From NCBI RefSeq assembly GCF_000234665.1, contig NC_018324.1, forward strand, positions 119,501 to 183,500: a DNA stretch of 64,000 nucleotides. The letters are read 5' to 3'. Origin of the DNA: Leishmania mexicana MHOM/GT/2001/U1103 (lineage: Eukaryota > Euglenozoa > Kinetoplastea > Trypanosomatida > Trypanosomatidae). Shown in pieces: positions 21,509 to 30,432 of the stretch. How positions within the stretch are numbered: position 1 is the first letter of the stretch; each line of letters begins with the position of its first letter. Position numbers and translations under genes: made by a program. The notes under the pieces are model-generated. The model saw nothing but the letters and a program-made list of their open reading frames with translations. It was not told the DNA's origin and searched no databases.

Positions 21509-23776
21509 CTAGGCGGTGTCACCGCGGGACAGCACCGACTTCGACACCGCAGACGATGGAAGGAACAGCATCTCGCGCAGCATATCGTTGCGCGTCGCCG
21601 CGATCACATCTCGACACCAGTCGTTCACTGCGAACGAGATACCGAACGTAAGGCTGCTCACCGTGAAAGAGAAGGGCATCTTGCGGTAGAGGAGGGCCAC
21701 CGTTTTAGGGCTTTTGAGCAGCGATTGCACGGAGCTAGTGCCCAGCTGCGCGTACACGACACGCTCCGCCTGGCGATTACGCTTCATGACGTTCAGTGGG
21801 TACGTTATCACAGAGCCGGCCAGCCCCGACGTCGCGCCAGCGGCCATATACTGCAAAAAGGTATGGCATCCAAACCGCTCCTTCAAATAGTCATACAAGG
21901 CAAATCCGATGCCGCCGAGAACGCCCACGCCCATCATGGAAAGGTAGCAGCCTTTCCACAGTGAACCGATGCCGTGACGTCGGGCCATGGCGCGCAGCAG
22001 CCAGAAATATGACTGAAAGCTGGGAACGGCGTTCACGGCGACACGCGTGCGCAGAAGATCGAGTGGGTACACGATCGTCGTCCCAAGCGACGCGGCGGCA
22101 GCGCCGGCGGCAAAGTTGGTGTACGGTGTGGCCACGTGCGAGTACATTAGCCGCTCCGCCAACAACTGAAACATATCGAAGAAGCAGTACGTTAAGGCAC
22201 CGTACGGTACCACACGCAACATCGTGACGTGCCCCGACGTCCACATGTTCGGACTCTGCTTGACGACTTGGTACAGCAGCTGCGCTCCCTTCTTTGCCGA
22301 GGTTTTCTCGGTCATGCCCACCTGATACAGGATTTTCAGCCGGTCAAAGGGCAAGGAAAAGAACTTGGCCGTGGCGGCAGCCACCCCGCCGCAGAGGAAT
22401 GCCTCCGGCAGCGTCACAATGTTGTGGCGCGACGAGTACACGACCGTTGTCTCGTAGTAGTTGCGCGTGCGTCGCTTTACAAGATCATTCACAGTGAAGC
22501 TCGTCGCGGTGGCGATGGGACCTTTGATCCAGTTCATGGCAAGGCCTTTGTAGAGTCCCTGGCGAATCCCTTCCTCCCGATACACCGTTCGTAATGCGTC
22601 GATGACACTCAAGTAGCGTCGTGGGGTGACTTGCATGCGCCGCCGCACAATATCAAGCGGGTATGTCGCCGACTGCGCGAGCAACCCTGCAAATCCGCCA
22701 GCTACCAGTCGCTGATACGTTGGGATGTCCTTGTCAGACTTCAGGTTGGAAACCTTTACAATGTAGTGCTTAAGTGTCTCAAAGCATGCAAAGCTACAGC
22801 CCGCGTAGGGGACAATGCCCACAAGCGTAGGGAAAAGGCCGCCGTAGAGGGAGAGAACACCTTGCTTAGATGTGGCTTCTTTGAAAGCGGTGCTATAGCT
22901 AGGAAAGCGCCGCTTGCCCGAGCTGCTACGCGCTGCAAATCGGGCACGCATGAGGTCTAGTGGGTAGGTACAAGTAGTCGAAGTGGCCCCTGCCAACGAG
23001 CCGCTAATGAAACGCAGCGTCACCGCCCGCGCCTCGTCGGGCGAGCCGTCTGGATTGCTGCGACTGAACATGAAGCGCAGCTTGCTGTGGTAGAAGTCGA
23101 AGGAAGCATAGGTGATAGCCGCGTATGGAACGACACGGAGCATCGTCGCGCCATTGCCGATCCACAAACCCGTTATGCCAAACTTTCGCACCGTCTCCGC
23201 GCCGAGGTAGAGAGCCTCACGCAGGCTAAAGTAACGTGCCGACTCCACCTGGAAAATGATCTTGACACGGTCACCGGGCGCGATGACAGTCTTGCTCACA
23301 GCGCCAGCGATACCGCCGGCGGCGAAACTCTCAATGAACCGAATTACCTCCTTGGTGAGTGAGTGCGGCGCGTTTGTATTACTTGTGCCTTCGTACCCGT
23401 GCTTCACGACGAGGACACTGTACTCGCCGGAGCGGTCGAAATCCAAAAGCTCCTCACCCAGGGAAGAGAAGGCGTGACGATTCTCGTGGCAGAAGAGCGA
23501 CCACTGAGGCTCCGTGAGGCCGCCGACGCCGTCTGTGTCGTATCGGAGAACAAGAGCACGCAGCTCAGGGACAGAGAGGCTGCAGAAAGGGGTCACCTTC
23601 TCCAGAATGGTGTGCAGTGGAACTACGAGAATTTCCTCCTGCGAGCTAGATGCAGAGGGGTCATCAGCGGTATCCGACATCACGCGACTAGATGAGGCAT
23701 TCGAGGGTGACGCGAGCGAGCTAGCAGTTGCTTCAGCAGCAGGCGCCGAAAGGGACGATGAGGTCATCGACAGCAT
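21509..23776 (-). CDS. Tandem (six-repeat) mitochondrial carrier family protein with degenerate EF-hands
   Basis: A 755-residue protein from the ATG at 23776 (a second ATG three codons in is possible). It contains six mitochondrial-carrier repeats, twice the usual three: signature prolines at residues 167 (P-G-D-R-V-K), 272 (P-L-D-L-M-R), 373 (P-L-D-I-V-R), 476 (P-F-D-R-L-K), 571 (P-L-D-L-L-R) and 660 (P-L-N-V-M-K). The sixth has Asn in place of the salt-bridge Asp. Both halves share T-M-L-R-V-V-P-Y (211-218 and 518-525) and D-R-x-K-I-x-x-Q-V, so the two units look like tandem duplicates. Before the carriers lie two EF-hand-like loops, D80-Q91 and D112-V123, each lacking the position-12 Glu. 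EF-hands fused to a carrier recall the SCaMC/aralar group. Probably an inner-mitochondrial-membrane transporter; substrate unknown. The frame is uninterrupted, so it is one fused gene. Confidence 0.9.
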   Translation of the reverse strand: MLSMTSSSLSAPAAEATASSLASPSNASSSRVMSDTADDPSASSSQEEILVVPLHTILEKVTPFCSLSVPELRALVLRYDTDGVGGLTEPQWSLFCHENRHAFSSLGEELLDFDRSGEYSVLVVKHGYEGTSNTNAPHSLTKEVIRFIESFAAGGIAGAVSKTVIAPGDRVKIIFQVESARYFSLREALYLGAETVRKFGITGLWIGNGATMLRVVPYAAITYASFDFYHSKLRFMFSRSNPDGSPDEARAVTLRFISGSLAGATSTTCTYPLDLMRARFAARSSSGKRRFPSYSTAFKEATSKQGVLSLYGGLFPTLVGIVPYAGCSFACFETLKHYIVKVSNLKSDKDIPTYQRLVAGGFAGLLAQSATYPLDIVRRRMQVTPRRYLSVIDALRTVYREEGIRQGLYKGLAMNWIKGPIATATSFTVNDLVKRRTRNYYETTVVYSSRHNIVTLPEAFLCGGVAAATAKFFSLPFDRLKILYQVGMTEKTSAKKGAQLLYQVVKQSPNMWTSGHVTMLRVVPYGALTYCFFDMFQLLAERLMYSHVATPYTNFAAGAAAASLGTTIVYPLDLLRTRVAVNAVPSFQSYFWLLRAMARRHGIGSLWKGCYLSMMGVGVLGGIGFALYDYLKERFGCHTFLQYMAAGATSGLAGSVITYPLNVMKRNRQAERVVYAQLGTSSVQSLLKSPKTVALLYRKMPFSFTVSSLTFGISFAVNDWCRDVIAATRNDMLREMLFLPSSAVSKSVLSRGDTA

Positions 23777-24519
23777 GAGCGTGCGCTCCTCGAACTGGCA
23801 GAGGGCACAACTTTACAAAACGCGTGGAGGAAGCGGAGAAGAGTCAAACTCGCTCTCTACCACCTCTAGAACAAGAGCCAAGATGCACGACAGAGGGGAA
23901 GAAAGGAGTAAGAAGCCAAACAAATAAGGTAGAAAAGGAAGCTGGGCAAGCGTAAGAGTATGAGGACAGACACAACAAAAATATAGCGTTGAGGCGGACA
24001 ATTCAAGAACAAAAAAAAAATACTCCGCACGCGATGCCTACGCTTGTCAATATTAATGACTTGAATATGCAACGTGGGTGTGTGACCTGTGCGATCTAGC
24101 CGTACACCGCTGCGAAATTAATAAAACGAAGCACGAGATACTCACAGACAGGAAAAGGGGAAAGGCAGAGGGGAAGAGAGGATGTCGTGAAGGCAGAGGA
24201 GGTGATCAGTAGGGAGGATAGGTATCGACACACGCGCGAGTCGCGAAATTGTGTGTCGTCCCCAAGAAGTCATCGACCTGACAGAAGGCGCCACGGAGAC
24301 GCTGTGGTGCCTTGACGAGAAATCCTCGCAAAGTGGAAACTGCTGAAGCGAAAGACGGTGGCTGCAATTCTGCGCGGAGCTTTCAGAAAGCTGTACATCA
24401 AATCCAACGCTCCCAAGGGAGGATGCCGGAGGTTCCAAGAAAGAAAAAAGCTGTCCAATTTCACGATGCACCAACAGATGGTGCGCCGGAGCACAAGTGA
24501 AGCAATCTGTTCCTCTACC
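23777..24519. other. Intergenic, no gene seen
   Basis: Plus-strand purine runs at 23890-23930 and 24150-24180 are candidate polypyrimidine tracts for minus-strand mRNAs, the first fitting the carrier gene leader. No coding signal was seen. Confidence 0.6.
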
Positions 24520-25854
24520 TCAGTGCAGACGCTCGAGGCTATCCATGTAAGCGTCTAGTTCCGACTTTATGGCGCCATATTCACGCTTGTAGTCCCATGC
24601 ACCAAGTTCATACAGACGCAGCTTATCGGCTGTGGCAGCAAGCTCACGGCGTGTGGCAGCCAGTTCGCTTCTTGCTACTTTCAAGTCCTGCTGAGTCCCA
24701 CGGTCCAGCTCTAGCAGGTCAACATTGTCCAGCATGTTTTTCTTCCAGCACGATTGCAGATTTTCAACGTAAGCTTTGATTTCCAGCAGCGACGGCATAT
24801 GTGCCACACCAGGAGCAAACGGTTTCGTATTGTTTGATGGACGACTCTCGCGGCGAACTAGAATCTCTGGAGCACGCGCGCTGATCCTCCGCGTCAGCTG
24901 AGAAACCGCTCGTGCCGCATACTCCGGGTCCTCGGATGACTGCTTTCCTGCACCCCCAAGCATCGGCACGATGCCACGCTCTATGGGCGGCAATACTACA
25001 GGGCAGTACGGCTCAAACGGCGCAACAATGAGTTGCGTTGACGGGTCGTAAAATGTCTCAAGGAAGTTGATCTGCGGAATACGGGACATCAGCTCACCGC
25101 AGAAGAGCGAAGCAAAGTGAAGTGTATATTCATCACTTTCACTAAACGGAAAAAAAGCATGCTCTCTTCGCTCCACGTGAATTGTTGCGATAGGCTCGCC
25201 ATGTCCGCCTTCAGAGAGGAGCGTGTGAACTGGAAATATCAGAACGGCGCTCTTTCTCCCAACTTCGTCGACGTTGCGGTTCAACGCAATGGAGCTGCCG
25301 AGAACCTCAGCATCTGCGCTGCCAAGGCATCTATGATGAACCTGTAGAGGTGGAAACCCCAACTTTCTAGACACGTTTGCTATCGAAAACATATCACCAC
25401 CCCGCTTCACAAAAATATGGCCGTGGGAAGCACGAAGCAGACGCGTGGTTCCCTCCAGTAGGTTGTAAAGCGCGCAGCATACCGACTGCGAGATCTCCGA
25501 AGATACGAACACCTTTGAATCTCCTGTTTTCTTAGATGTAGCAGAGGCAGTGCGACACTCTCGTATCTGCTTCCGCGTCGCCGCCAAAGATGTGAGAGAC
25601 TTTGACAGCTGCAACTTGGAGAGGCCTTGTCTACTCCCGCCTCCATTGCCCTCGATGCCGTCACCGTTCCGTGAAAAAGGAGACAGAACTGGGCCGGATT
25701 GTGATTGCTGATCAATATGAGACAACTCCCCTGCTGCCACGCGCAGGCGCTTTATAAGCGGAGCCAGCTCATCCGCGCGCAAGCTTCCATTTGCTGCGAG
25801 TAGCCGATCAATTATATTTGCCACCAGGCAAATTTCCTCCTTAATATTCTCCAT
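24520..25854 (-). CDS. Hypothetical protein with GAF-like domain and C-terminal coiled coil
   Basis: A 444-residue protein from the ATG at 25854. Residues about 1-50 form a predicted helical Leu/Ile/Ala-rich segment. Residues about 115-260 have the layout of a GAF domain: a helix with A-L-Y-N-L-L-E-G-T-T-R-L, strand H-I-F-V-K-R, variable loop, strand S-A-V-L-I-F-P-V-H, then P-I-A-T-I-H-V-E-R and a final helix beginning F-S-E-S-D-E-Y-T-L-H. This is read from pattern, not from a search. Residues about 360-444 are strongly heptad-like (repeated S-E-L-A-A-T-R-R-E-L-A-A-T), a coiled coil. GAF domains bind small ligands or act as dimer platforms. Codons are noticeably less GC-rich than in distal genes, as for its neighbours near the strand switch. 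Confidence 0.72.
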   Translation of the reverse strand: MENIKEEICLVANIIDRLLAANGSLRADELAPLIKRLRVAAGELSHIDQQSQSGPVLSPFSRNGDGIEGNGGGSRQGLSKLQLSKSLTSLAATRKQIRECRTASATSKKTGDSKVFVSSEISQSVCCALYNLLEGTTRLLRASHGHIFVKRGGDMFSIANVSRKLGFPPLQVHHRCLGSADAEVLGSSIALNRNVDEVGRKSAVLIFPVHTLLSEGGHGEPIATIHVERREHAFFPFSESDEYTLHFASLFCGELMSRIPQINFLETFYDPSTQLIVAPFEPYCPVVLPPIERGIVPMLGGAGKQSSEDPEYAARAVSQLTRRISARAPEILVRRESRPSNNTKPFAPGVAHMPSLLEIKAYVENLQSCWKKNMLDNVDLLELDRGTQQDLKVARSELAATRRELAATADKLRLYELGAWDYKREYGAIKSELDAYMDSLERLH

Positions 25855-26789
25855 CTCACTGTATCTTTGTTTCTGTGCGGAGCTCGTCAGGAAGAGTGAA
25901 TGCCCCTACTATGCAGCCGCTGAGCAGCGTTGAGAGTGCTTCTTTTTTTTTTGCGGCGCTTTGCAAGCAAAAAGAAACAAAACGTGAGGTTTGAAGTAAG
26001 ACGAGTTTCTTTTTAGTGGCACGCGTCATGCACTGTGTCCCCTGATAGACAGCTTCAGCAACATTTTTTCTCGTTTTTACTGCTTGGGTTCATAGCCCCT
26101 TTGTTGGCTTTCTTGCAAAGCGGAAAGAGAGTAACGATATTGTTGTCAACGTCTTGGTTGAAGCCTGAATAAGTGCGCATCTGGTGTCTTCATAAATGAG
26201 TAGGAGACACTGGCAATCATCACCGCAGACAACTACTGCTACATAGATTGGAAGTTGCCACTTCATGTAAAGCAAAACAGCTTGACTACAACAAACTCCG
26301 GCGGCTCGTGAGCATTTCTGACAAGAAACCTCGCCCATCAACGAAAACGGGAATATGGATACACAGACTTCTTTGTTCACATCCCTTGCAACGTAAAGAA
26401 AAGGTCTCGAATCACATTGCCGTGACAAAATGGTGATGCGCGCTGCCTCCTATCAACTAAACTCTCTACTTGTACTCCCATGGAGGAAAAGACTAGTGAT
26501 ATAACGCGAGTGAGAACAAGAAAGGGGGAAAACCCACACTCACAGAACACAGGGCCAAGATAGAGAGCACTCGCTGTGCTGAGCTCATGCATGAACATAT
26601 ATATATATACATATATGAAGTGGCCGAGGAAAAGAAAGCTTCATATCTTCAAGCCATCAAGCAAAACATAGCACTGAAAACAAAACAGGAAAACGCAATT
26701 AGCGATTTCGCACAAAACCACACAACAGCGCAACACCAAAGGCAACAAAAGGTTGAAAAAAGTTGTTCAGCCAAGCAGGGCAATATGAT
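25855..26789. other. Intergenic with AT dinucleotide repeat
   Basis: An AT dinucleotide tract lies at 26597-26616. The stretch is AT-richer than most other gaps. It holds the leader of the GAF-like gene and the 3' UTR of the PP2C gene; no coding signal was seen. Confidence 0.6.
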
Positions 26790-27686
26790 TTAACGCTTGA
26801 AAAATGGCGGTTTGAATTCAACCACGATAATAGTCATGTTGTCGGTACCGGCCTTCACCGAGTTCGATTGGGCAAGGCAGCGATCAAGAACCTGCTCACA
26901 GACAAGACTAATATCTACCGCAACAGAGTGCCCGTTCTTGTCGATGTCGCTGTTTTGGATCAGCGTTTTCACCAGGTCGCAGCATTCTTCATTGGACAGC
27001 ACATCCCATATGCCATCGCATCCCATTACAATGAACTCATCGTCACTTCGTGACGGTGTTACCGTGATATCGGGACAGGCAGTGACGGCCTGATCCATCC
27101 AACTCTTCGCAGCGCAAGATTTGAAGTCGACATCACCCAAGGCCCGACTGACAGCCAGCGTCATGTTGACCCGACCGTTTTCTACATGGCACCCAGCAGC
27201 AACAATTCTCGCCTCCTCGGCAGGGACCGAGGGCTTGTGGTCTACACTGAGGGGGACAACCTTGCCGCCGCGATATAGCACGGCGCGGCTATCGCCGGCG
27301 TTTGCGCAAACAATTTTCTGATCGGCCAAATAAACACAGTTTGCCGTGGTGCCGCTGGACACAAACTTCTTGCAAATTTGCTTGTCGACTTCTTGGAAAG
27401 AAACCTCAAACGCCTTCGCGATGTCATCCTTGTATATAGCAATGTTCTTGAGTAACTCATCCAGCATGTGTGCCCTACAGTAGCGTGACGCTTCATCTGA
27501 TTGATGCCCGTCAAAAACGCCGAAGAAAGCCTGGTCTTTGTTACCATTTAGATTCAACTGAGCTACGTGAGCGTCCTCCATCGACTTTCTCCACCCCTGC
27601 ATACTGCAGCACCCCACTCGCAGGTGTGACGTCTCGAACACAGTCGAGAATTTTTGAGTCTCCGGCTTCGCGAGCATATCACCCAT
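26790..27686 (-). CDS. Protein phosphatase 2C, PPM1A-like
   Basis: A 298-residue Mg/Mn-dependent Ser/Thr phosphatase from the ATG at 27686; the frame extends upstream only from TTG. The N-terminus M-G-D-M-L-A-K-P resembles that of animal PPM1A/B, which is N-myristoylated, supporting this start. PP2C motifs in order: S-M-Q-G-W-R-K-S-M-E-D-A-H (about 29-41), F-G-V-F-D-G-H, S-G-T-T-A, A-N-A-G-D-S-R-A-V, V-S-R-A-L-G-D, G-C-D-G-I-W-D-V and D-N-M-T near the C-terminus. The metal-binding Asp residues of D-G-H, D-G-I and D-N are all present. After F-D-G-H the usual small Gly pair is Q-S. Without regulatory extensions, it should act as a free monomer, soluble or membrane-tethered if acylated. Confidence 0.93.
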   Translation of the reverse strand: MGDMLAKPETQKFSTVFETSHLRVGCCSMQGWRKSMEDAHVAQLNLNGNKDQAFFGVFDGHQSDEASRYCRAHMLDELLKNIAIYKDDIAKAFEVSFQEVDKQICKKFVSSGTTANCVYLADQKIVCANAGDSRAVLYRGGKVVPLSVDHKPSVPAEEARIVAAGCHVENGRVNMTLAVSRALGDVDFKSCAAKSWMDQAVTACPDITVTPSRSDDEFIVMGCDGIWDVLSNEECCDLVKTLIQNSDIDKNGHSVAVDISLVCEQVLDRCLAQSNSVKAGTDNMTIIVVEFKPPFFKR

Positions 27687-28273
27687 TTTTTGATTTCGGC
27701 GAGGAGCGAGTACTGATTGTGTCAAGGTTGCGTGTCAGGTGGATATACAACAAGTGACACACACCCACCTATACTTGCAAGTGTGAACAGGTTCATATAT
27801 AAAGGGGTGGTAGCAAAGAGAGCAAGAGCGAGACAGCAAGTAAGAGAGGATATACAGATATATATAACGTGGAAAGCACATCCGAAGAAACGAAAAGAAA
27901 GAGGCCACACAGCGCAGGACGGACTGGTAGGAAATTCGTGCTTTTTGACCAATACAGTTTTTTCTCTTTTTTTTACAGTCGAATCTAGCCGAAAGTCTCA
28001 CTCAGGATAAAAAAGGCGAATCAGGGTTCACCACCCGACATTCACAGCGACACAGTCCTCCAGATGGCAGCAGCTACAGCAGCACTACCACGAGAGGCGA
28101 AAGCGAAAATAAACAAAAAGCGACTCACTGCCTCCATAATTCAGCATGTCTCTGTTGCCGAGCAAGAAACCTATACCACTCAATAAGCATAACGGTAAAC
28201 ACCCTACAGGCAGGCGCTTGCTTGGAAAGATTCAGTGAGCAATACCAGAATAAAAGCAGTCGAAGAATCTTTA
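27687..28273. other. Intergenic between SmD3 and PP2C genes
   Basis: Purine-rich plus-strand sequence at 27810-27905 (AAAGAGAGCAAGAGCGAG-type) is the best candidate for the PP2C polypyrimidine tract on the minus strand. No gene was seen. Confidence 0.6.
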
Positions 28274-28699
28274 TCAGCGCAATTTTCTGCGCAGCTGCTT
28301 GCTCTTGTCATTCTTGGGTTGTGCCTTCTTTGTGCGAACCGGTCGTGGGACGGACACGACTGGTCGGAGGACAGGTGCGTGCTTTAGCGACTTCTTGAGT
28401 TCCTGTTGTACCGAATCTCGGCGCCACTGCAGAGAGGGCGCAGCCTTCATCTCTGGAGGCAGTAAAACGATTCGGATTTTCGAGCCACGAACAGTAACTC
28501 GCTCGTAAAACCCGTAAGTGGAATCTTTTGCCTGGTGCCGAACATCAACCAGCTCAATATTTCCTCGTGAAACGTCGAAAGCTGCCAGTGTTCCTTTGTA
28601 CAGATCACCGTCAACGGTTTCCACCGTCACCCTCGAGTTTAGGGCCTCAAAAACTAAAGAAGAAGGAATATCCTTCTTGGCGTTTGAAGTGTCTGCCAT
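28274..28699 (-). CDS. SMD3: Small nuclear ribonucleoprotein SmD3
   Basis: A 141-residue protein from the ATG at 28699. It has a complete Sm fold: Sm1 at about residues 15-55 with V-D-G-D-L-Y-K-G-T-L and a D-x-x-R-G-N-I-E-L ending, and Sm2 at about 67-80 with V-R-G-S-K-I-R-I-V-L-L-P. The R-G-S-K-I-R core followed by L-P-P-E-M-K is diagnostic of SmD3 within the heptameric ring that coats U1, U2, U4 and U5 snRNAs; in trypanosomatids these serve trans-splicing of every mRNA. The C-terminal tail is Lys/Arg/Pro-rich rather than a clean R-G repeat. It is the first gene left of the divergent switch. On the minus strand a pyrimidine-rich stretch precedes AGs at about 28726 and 28701, giving a very short leader. 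Confidence 0.93.
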   Translation of the reverse strand: MADTSNAKKDIPSSLVFEALNSRVTVETVDGDLYKGTLAAFDVSRGNIELVDVRHQAKDSTYGFYERVTVRGSKIRIVLLPPEMKAAPSLQWRRDSVQQELKKSLKHAPVLRPVVSVPRPVRTKKAQPKNDKSKQLRRKLR

Positions 28700-29261
28700 T
28701 CTGGCAGCGGTGAACCGGCGGATTTCTTGGGAATCGGACAGATACAGAGAAAATTGCGAAGCAGAAAAAAGTGTTCAGCATACGAAGTGTGAGGAAAATT
28801 GCGTCCCCTGGCATCTGCAATACCGCATTTTTGAGGCAATCGACTTCTTCGTCCAAAGGCTGAAGGAGAGACAGAAGGCTGCTACCTAAAGCAGTGACTG
28901 CCTCGCTGCTGAGAGTTGTCCCATGCATGCTCTGAAAGAGTCATGTGCACGTTGCAGAATCTTGTCAGTCAGATTTTTTTTCTTTCCGTTTGAGGGTAGT
29001 AGTCTCCGCCTACCACTCTGCACCACCGTTTGCACACTGAACCCTCATGGCTCTATTCTGGATTACGTGGAACCGCCACAAAGTTGATAGAGGAGCAGCA
29101 GGTCACCACATACGCGAGGGCTATGCAAAGGCGAAAGGGCTCCTTTTTTATGCCGCGGCGAAGAGGCAAAGGCGATTAAAACAATGGCAAAGCAACCGCT
29201 GCACAGCCCTCGCCAACAGAAACAGACGCATGCAGGCGCCTTGGGGGAACAAGCGCCCTAA

Positions 29262-29318
29262 GGGGGGGGGGATGACAGATCGGCCAAGGTCGCACCACGA
29301 AGAGTCGAGGGGGGGGGG
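29262..29318 (+). repeat. Pair of 10-nt poly-G tracts in the strand-switch region
   Basis: Exact runs of ten G lie at 29262-29271 and 29309-29318, with a shorter run of five G at 29243-29247. The two tracts start 47 bases apart. Confidence 0.9.
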
Positions 29319-29669
29319 CAGTAGTTTGGATGAGGGTGTGATAACGAGCGCTCCGAGAAAAGAGATAAGACCTCAGTGACCTTGCCGCAAACAGTCTTCC
29401 CTGTGCTTGCAGAGCGCGGGCTTTGCCTTTCCGCTCTCGGGCAGCCCATCCCTTGCTCATTCTCCCCCATCACTCGCGACAATGGATCGTGCCTTTCTGG
29501 CAAACAACGAAAGCCCACTTATAAGAGGTTTCGCCTTCTGAGCCGCTCAAAAGCATCAGAATCACTGGTCCTACTTCCACAGAGGACTGCCTGTTGAATT
29601 TCAACGGAGCAAGAGTCGTTGCAGTGCATGCCACCTCTGCTTACCTGTTTCCCAGAAACGTGTCAACCC

Positions 29670-29735
29670 CCCTGCTTTTCTCTCGTCTTTCCTTCGCGCC
29701 TTTGGGTCAAATGCACTTGCGCACAACACGTCTAG
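29670..29735 (+). promoter_or_regulatory. Probable spliced-leader acceptor for the first plus-strand gene
   Basis: A pyrimidine-rich tract (29670-29705) is followed by the AG at 29734-29735. The leader from 29736 contains no ATG before 29800. Confidence 0.6.
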
Positions 29736-29799
29736 CAAAAAGTCACTACGAGGTAAGAAAAAGGGATAAATTTGCCTGGACGGTGCTGGCTGCCTGAGA

Positions 29800-30432
29800 A
29801 TGAGCTTCTTTGACGTCTCAGCAATCTCTTCGGAGAGCAGCAGTCAGTCGGACAATAGCAGCAAGGTGGATGACCGGATCAAACTCACGTACGCTGAAAC
29901 AGTGGTTTCTTTGGCAACTGCTGTTGGCCTCGTGATCATTGTTTTGCTGGATCTTCTTTATCGAAGCACCTCCCGTCATGCAATGCTTCTCAGAGTTCAA
30001 CGCGAAACGCGTTTTGACGGCGCGTATATTCTTGGTAAACCGGAAGGAAACCGTGCGCGAATCATTTTGGAAAACGGGTTGAAGACACACGAGTTTCGTA
30101 TTCGCCACCCTCCTCAGTACTCACGAGTGGTGCCAGCTGTCGTCTCGGATTCGCGCGACGCAAAGCAGGACTGTGTTGAGATGCTTAGCAAAGTACGTTC
30201 AATACTATCTAAGTCGTACGGAAGATGCGCGGAATTGATGTCCATGCGCTGCTGCCTTGCCTGTGTCACAGGCGCTCTTCCAGGTGAGCAGTCGGAGCGG
30301 TTTCTTCGAATATATGAAAGGGTCATGTTTTGCTCACACCGGGTGAACGGAGACGAGAAGCTTGTCACATCAGATGATATACGCTACATGCATGCCTTTT
30401 ACTATAATAATGTACTCAAAGTTCTGCAATGA
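29800..30432 (+). CDS. Hypothetical protein with one transmembrane segment
   Basis: A 210-residue protein from the ATG at 29800, the first gene of the rightward unit. The N-terminus is Ser/Asp-rich and acidic; one hydrophobic segment of about 20 residues (about 34-54, rich in Val, Leu, Ile) is a likely signal-anchor, followed by R-S-T-S-R-H. The remainder is a soluble domain with many Arg and Cys residues, including M-R-C-C-L-A-C near residue 150. No family was identified; a weak resemblance in layout (one N-terminal TM, then a helical domain) to the C1orf43/NICE-3 family was considered but cannot be supported by eye. Codons are less GC-rich than in genes further right. Confidence 0.75.
   Translation: MSFFDVSAISSESSSQSDNSSKVDDRIKLTYAETVVSLATAVGLVIIVLLDLLYRSTSRHAMLLRVQRETRFDGAYILGKPEGNRARIILENGLKTHEFRIRHPPQYSRVVPAVVSDSRDAKQDCVEMLSKVRSILSKSYGRCAELMSMRCCLACVTGALPGEQSERFLRIYERVMFCSHRVNGDEKLVTSDDIRYMHAFYYNNVLKVLQ

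Larger units (their letters stand above)
28700..29799. promoter_or_regulatory. Divergent strand-switch region, probable Pol II transcription start region
   Basis: All genes to the left read leftward and all to the right read rightward, so these 1.1 kb separate two polycistronic units. In trypanosomatids such divergent regions are broad Pol II initiation sites marked by acetylated H3 and lacking a TATA-type promoter; some also act as replication origins. No TATA-like element or tRNA gene is visible. Two exact 10-G tracts occur on the plus strand at 29262-29271 and 29309-29318. The first plus-strand splice acceptor is at about 29735 and the first minus-strand ones near 28726, so the unprocessed core is about 1 kb. 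A basic 110-codon ORF at 29047-29379 spans the G tracts and is not convincing. Confidence 0.85.

Noticed and set aside
29047..29379. 110-codon basic ORF in the strand-switch region
   Set aside because: It includes both poly-G tracts as glycine runs, lies before the first acceptor, and has no recognisable domain.
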